From JAIBJN01 sp035461525 (lineage in GTDB: Bacteria > Actinomycetota > Thermoleophilia > Gaiellales > Gaiellaceae): a DNA stretch of 7,316 nucleotides. Position 1 is the stretch's first letter; each line of letters opens with the position of its first letter. The stretch is from assembly GCA_035461525.1 (NCBI GenBank), contig DATHVD010000059.1, positions 1 through 7,316 on the forward strand, read 5' to 3'. Below the pieces are notes generated by a model that was not told the origin of the DNA, ran no database searches, and was given only the letters and a program-made list of their open reading frames with translations. Below are positions 1 through 4,810 of this stretch, piece after piece. The translations under genes were made by a program, and so were the position numbers.

Positions 1-1901
1 CCGAGCCACGCGCCGATCAGGGATCCGAGCATCGCGGCGGCGAAGCCCGCGGCCTTCGTTCCGGCCGACCAGTCGCGCCTCGTCCACGCGAGGTAGAGGG
101 TCAGTCCGACCGGGACGCCCACGGAGAGGGCGCCGAGCAGCTCACCGCCGAGGGGGACGCCGGGCATCGTCGTCGACGCGATCAGGACGGCAGCGAGCCA
201 GCCGCCGAGGCCGAGCACCGCGGCGTAGACCGACCGCAGCGTCGCCCCTGCCTTGCGCCCGAAGCCGCCGCCCACGCGCACCCGGATCGCCATCCAGAGG
301 AGCGAGATCACGGTCAGGAGCCCGAGGCCGACCATCGCCGCCGCGAAGCTCTTGGCGAGCAGGGTCAGCGGCACGGCAGGGGTGAAGTCGACCTGCGCGG
401 GCTCGTAGAGCGAGTCGTCCACCCGGCCGCTGTCGAAGAAGGTCGTGAGCAGCCTGGTCGAGGCCTCCGGCTGGTAGGTCCAGAAGTCGACCGTGTGCCC
501 GAGCTCGGAGAGCACGACTTGACTTCCGTTCGGCAGGTGCGGAAGGAGCTCCTCCGTGGCCACCTGCGGCGGGGTCGCGAAGTCGAGCGTCCCGCCGACG
601 AGAAGGGTCTCCACGTCCGACCGGCGCACCTCGCCGTACTCGTCCTCGTCGGGCGCGGCCGGCCAGCCGTCGACCATCCGGCCGCCGCCCCAGGCAAACG
701 CCGAGGCCGCACGACCGAGGTTCGCGAAGCCCTCCTGATCCTCGGCGAAGTACTCGCGCGCTGCCTGGGCGTCGAGCCGCGCGGCCGAGGCGTACTGGCC
801 CCAGACGAACGGGATCGGGAAGAGCTCGCCGACGAGCGACTGGAGCCAGAACCCGCTCGCGTCGCCATGGTCCGCGGAGAGCCAAGCGTCCAGCGTCATC
901 GGCCCGGAGAACGGCGCCGCCTCCGAGGTCGACTCCATGAGCCCGTAGAAGGAGAAGATCCGGACGTTGGCGTCGTCGATCGGCAGGAAGAGCCAGCGGC
1001 CCGGCACGTCCTCGGCCGTGCGCTGCATCGCCGCGGCGAGGCCGTCGGTACGCCTGCCGCAGCTGTCGTCCGCTTCGCAGAGCTCGGCGTAGCGGCCGAT
1101 CTGCTCGTCGGTCGTCTCCGGGTCCCAGAGGAAGTTGCCGGGCGGGTTGACGGCGATCATCGCCGACCGGTGGATGGCCTCCGGGTAGCGCCAGGAGTAG
1201 ATCATCGCGGTGCGCGTGCCGGCGCTCTCGCTCACCAGGTTGATGCGCTCGTAGCCGAGCGCGACGCGCGCCGCCTCCAGGTCCTCGACCTGCTGGGTCA
1301 GGCCGTAGGCGGTGAGGTCGACGCCCTCGCCGGCGAGCCGGTCGGCGCAGTCCCGGAAGGCGTCCCCGTAGGCGCGGAACGAGTCCTCGCCGAGGAGATC
1401 CCTCGAGTGCGCGAGCGCCGAGTCGACCTCGGGGCAGTCGAGCCGCACGGAGCCGTCGACGCCGCGGTAGCCGACGAGGACGACGTCGTGGTTCTCGGCG
1501 AGCCGGCTCGCCTTCTCGAACTGCATGTTGGTCAGGCCGGGACCGCCTTCGAGGCGGAAGATCGGCTCGGTCGGGTCGTTGGACAGGGCCTTGATGCGAG
1601 TCACCGGCAGCGCGATCAGGCGGGAATCCGGATCCGCTCGGTTCTCGGGGACGACGAGCGTGCCGCACTCGGCGGCGTAGCTCCCGCTCTCCGTCTCGTA
1701 CTCGCAGCTCTCGAGGATCAGGTCGCCCGCCTGCGCCCCCGCCGGCACGGAGACCGGGTCGGCGTCGGGCGCGAAGCGGAGGTACGCGAGACCGAGCACC
1801 ACGAGCGCAATGAGCGCGAGGGCGACGATCCGTCCGGGGGTGAAGAGTCGGCCGGCGGGCTTGTCGCCGGGGCCGTTCGGTTGGCTTGCCTGGGCGGTCA
1901 T
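1..1901 (-). CDS. Membrane-anchored TAP-like alpha/beta hydrolase (peptidase S33 type), 3' end beyond window
   Basis: Likely serine hydrolase of the alpha/beta-fold S33/tripeptidyl-aminopeptidase-like group; substrate unknown. 633 codons are visible without a stop, and the C-terminus lies off the left edge. Start ATG at 1901 is chosen because AAAGGAG sits 5 bases upstream. Seen in the protein: a short basic/polar N-terminus, one hydrophobic helix at about 25-43, an EGGPG oxyanion-type motif at 118-122, a TAP-like 'YRG..GS..LDCPE' block just after it, nucleophile elbow SESAG with Ser226, Asp440 in GTLDFATP and His469 in LGHTVDF. The elbow has Ser where the family usually has Gly (GxSxG). From about 511 onward the usual family end is passed and four hydrophobic helices follow (about 519-539, 557-575, 588-606, 615-633). 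This predicts an extracytoplasmic catalytic domain between membrane segments. It is last of four co-directional genes, 38 bases after the MMPL stop, suggesting shared transcription. Family call is firm; activity and substrate are inference. Confidence 0.87.
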   Translation of the reverse strand, partial: MTAQASQPNGPGDKPAGRLFTPGRIVALALIALVVLGLAYLRFAPDADPVSVPAGAQAGDLILESCEYETESGSYAAECGTLVVPENRADPDSRLIALPVTRIKALSNDPTEPIFRLEGGPGLTNMQFEKASRLAENHDVVLVGYRGVDGSVRLDCPEVDSALAHSRDLLGEDSFRAYGDAFRDCADRLAGEGVDLTAYGLTQQVEDLEAARVALGYERINLVSESAGTRTAMIYSWRYPEAIHRSAMIAVNPPGNFLWDPETTDEQIGRYAELCEADDSCGRRTDGLAAAMQRTAEDVPGRWLFLPIDDANVRIFSFYGLMESTSEAAPFSGPMTLDAWLSADHGDASGFWLQSLVGELFPIPFVWGQYASAARLDAQAAREYFAEDQEGFANLGRAASAFAWGGGRMVDGWPAAPDEDEYGEVRRSDVETLLVGGTLDFATPPQVATEELLPHLPNGSQVVLSELGHTVDFWTYQPEASTRLLTTFFDSGRVDDSLYEPAQVDFTPAVPLTLLAKSFAAAMVGLGLLTVISLLWMAIRVRVGGGFGRKAGATLRSVYAAVLGLGGWLAAVLIASTTMPGVPLGGELLGALSVGVPVGLTLYLAWTRRDWSAGTKAAGFAAAMLGSLIGAWL

Positions 1902-1906
1902 GGGAG

Positions 1907-1913
1907 CTCCTTT
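1907..1913 (-). promoter_or_regulatory. Ribosome binding site of the alpha/beta hydrolase gene
   Basis: Read on the minus strand this is AAAGGAG, 5 bases before the ATG at 1901. It fixes the hydrolase start downstream of the MMPL stop codon. Confidence 0.8.
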
Positions 1914-1939
1914 CGGGGTCGGTCTCTGGGATCGGTGAT

Positions 1940-4201
1940 CTAGGCCGAGACGGGCGCCGGCCCGACCTCGGTCTTCGGCTCCGGCTCGGGCTCGTGACCC
2001 CCGAGCTGCGGAAGCCACTCGAGCCACCTGGGCAGGTACCAGTTCCAGTCGCCCAGCAGCTTCATCGAGGCGGGCAGCAGCACCCCTCGGACGATCGTCG
2101 CGTCGATCAGGATCGCCGCCGCGAGCCCGACGCCGAACTGCTTGAACATCAGCATCGAGAGCGTGACGAAGACGGCGAAGACTGCCACCATCACGATCGC
2201 GGCGCTCGTGACGACGCCGGCGGTCGACGTGATGCCGTGCGCGATCGCCTCGTCCGTGCTCGCGCCCCGCTGGAACGCCTCGCGGATCCGGCCCAGGATG
2301 AAGACGTGGTAGTCCATCGAGAGGCCGAAGAGGATCACGAAGAGGAGCAACGGGACGACCGGGTCGATCCCAGCCGACGAGCTGAACCCGAGGAGGCTCT
2401 TGCCGAGGCCGTGCTGGAAGACGAGCACCAGCACGCCGTAGGCTGCGGCGACCGAGAGCAGGTTGAGCAGGATCGCCTTGGCCGCGATCACGAGCGACCG
2501 GAAGGCGACGAGAATGAGCGCGAACGCGAAGACGAGCACGAACGCGACCACGAGCGGCAACGTCGACGTGATCTCGGCGGTCGAGTCCTGCCACTGGGCC
2601 GTGAGACCGGTGACGCCGGACTCCGCATCCGGAAGGGCGCCCACGGTCGTCGGCACGATCTCGTCGCGCAAGACGGCCAGGGAGGCGCGCGATTCGGCGT
2701 CGGTCCCCTTCCCGTCGATCGGCACGGTGATGTTCGCGACGGTGGCGTCCTCGTTCACGGCGACCGTGATCGGCTCGTGCATGCGGCCGCTCGCGAGGGC
2801 CCGCTCCTCGAGCTCGCCGACGGCCTCTCGGACCGCCGGTGCGTTCACGTCCGGCGCCTTCACGACGACGCTCGCCGGGAGCGCCGAGCCGGGAAAGGCC
2901 TGCTGCATCCGGTCGTAGGTCTCGACGACCGGGAGGGACTGCGGGAACGTGTCCGGGCCGGGCATGACCATCCGAAGCTGAAGCGCCGGAAGGGCGAGCC
3001 CGACCAGCAGGCTGCCCGCGAGCACCGCCGACAGCACCGGCCGACGCAGGACGCCGGCGACGATCGCGCCCCAGATCCGACCGTGCCCGTCGTCGCGGCG
3101 GAGCCTCGAGAGGAGCGGCACGTGCAGCCGGTCGACGTTGTCGCCGAGCCTCGACAGCAACGCGGGCAGGACGGTCAGCGACCCGAGCACCGCGATCGCG
3201 ACGACCAGGATCGTCGCCACGCCGAGCGAGGCGAAGATGGCGTCGCCGGTCAGGAACATGCCGGCCATCGCCGTCATCACCGTCAGACCGGAGATCAGCA
3301 CCGAGCGGCCGGAGGTGGCGGCGGCGGCCTCGAGAGCAGCCCGCTCGCTCCGGCCCGCGGCACGCTCCTCCCGTTCACGCCGCAGGTAGAACATCGAGTA
3401 GTCGACGCCCACGGCGAGCCCCACGAGGAGAACGAGCGCAGGCGCCTGCTGCGCCATCGGCAGGATGCCGCTGGGCAGCGCGATCAGTCCGAAGGTTGCG
3501 ATCACCGCTGTCAGCGCGAGCAGCAGCGGAATGCCCGCGGCCACGAGCGCGCCGAACGCGATCACGAGGATGGCCAGGGTGATCGGGAGCGAGAGAAGCC
3601 CGGCCTTCTCCAGGTCGTCCGCGTACGCGGTCTCGATCGCATCGACCGCGCTCGCGTCGCCGAACTCGCCGATGAACAGCTCCGGATGGGACTGCTGCGC
3701 CTTCGCGACCCGGTCGAGGACGGGCTCGATCCTCTCGACTGCCTCGTCGGCGTCGCCTCGGATGTCGAACTCGACGAGCGCCGCGTGCCTGTTCCCTGCG
3801 ATCTGGCCCGCGTTGGCCGGATCGAGCGGCGAGCGGACGTTCTGCACGGCTCCCAGCTCGGAGACGCCGGCGACGACGTCCTCGATGGCGGCCGTGAAGG
3901 CTGGGTCGCCCACGCGCAGCGTGCTGCTCTGGACGAGGACGCTCTCGCCGGCGGGCTGCCGGAAGCCCGCGTCGAGAATCCTGTCGACGCGGCCGGACTC
4001 GCCCGGCCCGGACGTGTTCGGGTCGATGGTCGTCGTCCCGACCGCGCCGCCGAGGGCGAACGCGACCACGACGAACGCGAGCCAGCCGAACGTGGCGGTC
4101 TTCCAGTGGGCTGCGCTCCAGCGACCCATGCGCGCCGCCAGGTTGTGCGCGTGCCCCGTGGGCTCGTCGCTCGGGCGGCGGCGGTGCTTGCTGCGAAACA
4201 T
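1940..4201 (-). CDS. MMPL/RND family membrane transporter, 753 aa
   Basis: Complete MMPL (RND superfamily) transporter, expected to use the proton gradient to move lipids or other hydrophobic molecules across the inner membrane; substrate not deducible. Topology is the canonical 12-helix duplicated plan: TM1 about 35-54, first extracytoplasmic porter domain about 55-200, TM2-6 at about 203-349, TM7 about 389-407, second porter domain about 410-545, TM8-12 at about 550-711. Both family-defining Asp-Tyr pairs are present: GVDYS in TM4 (D267-Y268) and GLSMDYHVF in TM10 (D630-Y631), matching the proton-relay pairs known from MmpL3. A Trp-rich segment (about 719-729) and a Glu/Pro tail (HEPEPEPK) end the protein. 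Start ATG 4201 is chosen over an in-frame upstream start at 4327 because AAGGAGGA lies 5 bases upstream and the extension overlaps the preceding gene. Third gene of the apparent operon. Nearest general type is YdfJ-like rather than the longer mycobacterial MmpLs. Confidence 0.95.
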   Translation of the reverse strand: MFRSKHRRRPSDEPTGHAHNLAARMGRWSAAHWKTATFGWLAFVVVAFALGGAVGTTTIDPNTSGPGESGRVDRILDAGFRQPAGESVLVQSSTLRVGDPAFTAAIEDVVAGVSELGAVQNVRSPLDPANAGQIAGNRHAALVEFDIRGDADEAVERIEPVLDRVAKAQQSHPELFIGEFGDASAVDAIETAYADDLEKAGLLSLPITLAILVIAFGALVAAGIPLLLALTAVIATFGLIALPSGILPMAQQAPALVLLVGLAVGVDYSMFYLRREREERAAGRSERAALEAAAATSGRSVLISGLTVMTAMAGMFLTGDAIFASLGVATILVVAIAVLGSLTVLPALLSRLGDNVDRLHVPLLSRLRRDDGHGRIWGAIVAGVLRRPVLSAVLAGSLLVGLALPALQLRMVMPGPDTFPQSLPVVETYDRMQQAFPGSALPASVVVKAPDVNAPAVREAVGELEERALASGRMHEPITVAVNEDATVANITVPIDGKGTDAESRASLAVLRDEIVPTTVGALPDAESGVTGLTAQWQDSTAEITSTLPLVVAFVLVFAFALILVAFRSLVIAAKAILLNLLSVAAAYGVLVLVFQHGLGKSLLGFSSSAGIDPVVPLLLFVILFGLSMDYHVFILGRIREAFQRGASTDEAIAHGITSTAGVVTSAAIVMVAVFAVFVTLSMLMFKQFGVGLAAAILIDATIVRGVLLPASMKLLGDWNWYLPRWLEWLPQLGGHEPEPEPKTEVGPAPVSA

Positions 4202-4206
4202 GTCGT

Positions 4207-4214
4207 TCCTCCTT
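4207..4214 (-). promoter_or_regulatory. Ribosome binding site of the MMPL gene
   Basis: AAGGAGGA on the minus strand, 5 bases before ATG 4201. It is a near-perfect anti-Shine-Dalgarno match and decides the MMPL start. Confidence 0.9.
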
Positions 4215-4244
4215 CGAATCTCGTGCAGGTCAGGTCTTGAGGCC

Positions 4245-4445
4245 CTAGGCCGCGTGGGCGAAGGGGTGATAGAAGGCGTCGAGGGCGCGGTCGGGTGCGA
4301 CCGGCAGGTGGAAGCGATCGCCGACACGGACGTCCTCGACCGAGAGGGTGAGCGCGTTCTCGTCCGGGTGCCAGAGCAAGAGGACGTGGATGCCGCCGCT
4401 CTCGCGGGCGGCGAGCTCGCGGGTCTTGGGAGTCGTGGGGCTCAT
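4245..4445 (-). CDS. Small conserved-type hypothetical protein, 66 aa
   Basis: Function not recognised. The 66-residue protein has a polar N-terminus (MSPTTPKTRELAARES), a beta-rich middle with the GIHVLLLWHPDENALTLSV pattern of alternating hydrophobic residues, a VGDRFHLPV strand, and an ending ALDAFYHPFAHAA. The 'ALDAF.HP.A.A' ending resembles short hypothetical proteins I recall from actinobacteria, but no function is attached to them. No signal peptide, membrane helix or cysteine is present, so it is probably cytoplasmic. Start ATG 4445 is supported by a strong AAAGGAGG 4 bases upstream. It follows the 80-aa gene after 11 bases and precedes the MMPL gene by 43 bases, which argues for co-transcription. 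The reading frame stays open upstream to 4745, but that part is Arg/Pro/Ala-rich and lies over another gene, so it was excluded. Confidence 0.8.
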   Translation of the reverse strand: MSPTTPKTRELAARESGGIHVLLLWHPDENALTLSVEDVRVGDRFHLPVAPDRALDAFYHPFAHAA

Positions 4446-4449
4446 TGCT

Positions 4450-4457
4450 CCTCCTTT
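4450..4457 (-). promoter_or_regulatory. Ribosome binding site of the 66-aa gene, overlapping the upstream stop codon
   Basis: The minus strand reads TGAAAGGAGGAGCAATG: the last A of the 80-aa gene's TGA stop is the first A of the Shine-Dalgarno sequence. This arrangement favours translational coupling of the two small genes. Confidence 0.85.
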
Positions 4458-4699
4458 CACGGGATCTCGACCTCGCTCACGCTCGTTGCGGTGGTGCGCT
4501 GGGCGACGTACGACGGCAGGAGGCGGAGCGCCTCGTCTTCGGTCGCCGTCTCGACCGCCCACCAGATCGCGTGCCCTCCGGAGCGACACGACGCGAGGGT
4601 CGGCCGGTGGCGGAGCGGACTCTGGTGCCCCCTGAAGGAGGCGAAGACGACGCCGCACTCGTGCGGCTCGTGGCGGTGGTGGAGCAGGTAGCGGGCCAT
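4457..4699 (-). CDS. Small His-rich hypothetical protein, 80 aa
   Basis: Function not established. From ATG 4699 the protein is 80 aa: it begins MARYLLHHRHEPHECGVVF and has a central SCRSGGHAIWWAVE segment, an acidic helix-like TATEDEALRLLPSYV and a final strand SVSEVEIP. Histidines at 7, 8, 10, 13, 25, 31 and 43 and cysteines at 15 and 38 are striking for its size. The strand-helix-strand rhythm (ARYLLHH, GHAIWWAVE, EDEALRLLPSYV, VSEVEIP) would suit a small ferredoxin-like alpha/beta fold, as in DUF4242/nickel-binding type proteins; this is inference only. The start is less sure than for its neighbours: no good Shine-Dalgarno precedes ATG 4699, and an in-frame GTG at 4720 would add seven residues (translated MRRQARL). 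It is the first gene of the minus-strand operon and lies next to the shared control region. Confidence 0.8.
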   Translation of the reverse strand: MARYLLHHRHEPHECGVVFASFRGHQSPLRHRPTLASCRSGGHAIWWAVETATEDEALRLLPSYVAQRTTATSVSEVEIP

Positions 4700-4726
4700 G
4701 AGCCGAGCTTGCCGCCGCACGGCCGT

Positions 4727-4738
4727 CCCGACATCGGG
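4727..4738. repeat. 12-bp inverted repeat CCCGA-CA-TCGGG
   Basis: A perfect 5-bp dyad with a 2-base centre lies 28 bases upstream of the ATG of the 80-aa gene. It could be part of an operator for the minus-strand operon, or chance in such GC-rich DNA. Confidence 0.3.
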
Positions 4739-4742
4739 GCGC

Positions 4743-4786
4743 CACCCTGATTCCGCACCCTGATTTCGGGATCCGGCCGCCCTGAT
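4743..4786. repeat. Direct repeats CCCTGAT (three copies), candidate operator
   Basis: CACCCTGATT occurs identically at 4743-4752 and 4756-4765, with starts 13 bases apart. CCCTGAT occurs a third time at 4780-4786, 22 bases after the second core. All three lie in the same orientation between the divergent genes. MalT-type regulators are known to bind short direct repeats, so these could be the binding sites of the adjacent regulator; that is inference. Confidence 0.5.
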
Positions 4787-4793
4787 CTATCCT
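4765..4793 (+). promoter_or_regulatory. Candidate promoter of the LuxR-type regulator
   Basis: TATCCT at 4788-4793 resembles an actinobacterial -10 element, with a poor -35 match TTCGGG at 4765-4770 and a 17-base spacer. It would start transcription just upstream of the Shine-Dalgarno sequence, giving a very short leader. One CCCTGAT copy lies inside the spacer and another overlaps the edge of the -35, a position where a bound regulator could block or assist polymerase. Confidence 0.3.
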
Positions 4794-4798
4794 GGGCT

Positions 4799-4803
4799 GG
4801 AGG
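4799..4803 (+). promoter_or_regulatory. Ribosome binding site of the LuxR-type regulator
   Basis: GGAGG, 7 bases before ATG 4811. It supports this start for the regulator. Confidence 0.75.
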
Positions 4804-4810
4804 CGGAAAA

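Larger units (their letters stand above)
4700..4810. promoter_or_regulatory. Divergent intergenic control region
   Basis: These 111 bases separate the start of the minus-strand operon from the start of the plus-strand LuxR-type regulator, so promoters for both directions must lie here or inside the neighbouring gene starts. It contains three CCCTGAT copies, a CCCGA-CA-TCGGG inverted repeat, and one weak plus-strand promoter candidate. No convincing minus-strand -35/-10 pair was found. Confidence 0.7.

Noticed and set aside
16..22. ATCAGGG, matching the complement of the intergenic CCCTGAT repeat
   Set aside because: A single copy inside the hydrolase coding region. It shows that isolated 7-mers of this kind occur by chance; only the intergenic cluster of three was kept.
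142..1668. 508-codon open frame on the minus strand
   Set aside because: Out-of-frame shadow of the hydrolase; the translation is almost entirely Arg/Ala/Pro/Gly.
1902..1939. Possible terminator or promoter between the MMPL and hydrolase genes
   Set aside because: No stable hairpin with a T-run and no -35/-10 pair is visible in these 38 bases; the gap fits read-through within an operon.
495..1943. 482-codon open frame on the plus strand
   Set aside because: Antisense in codon register to the alpha/beta hydrolase gene; no domain is recognisable and the opposite strand has an intact catalytic triad.
1886..4240. 784-codon open frame on the plus strand
   Set aside because: It is exactly antisense to the MMPL gene. 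Its translation is an Arg/Asp/Glu/His-rich low-complexity sequence typical of antisense frames in GC-rich DNA, whereas the minus strand encodes a canonical 12-helix transporter.
4202..4327. Upstream in-frame start for the MMPL gene at 4327
   Set aside because: The added residues overlap the 66-aa gene and are Ser/Pro/Thr/Arg-rich, whereas ATG 4201 has a near-ideal Shine-Dalgarno sequence.
3465..4691. 408-codon open frame on the plus strand
   Set aside because: Ser/Ala/Arg-rich frame crossing three real minus-strand genes, with no domain recognised.
4446..4745. N-terminal extension of the 66-aa gene to 4745
   Set aside because: The extra 100 residues are a low-complexity shadow of the 80-aa gene; ATG 4445 has a strong ribosome binding site.
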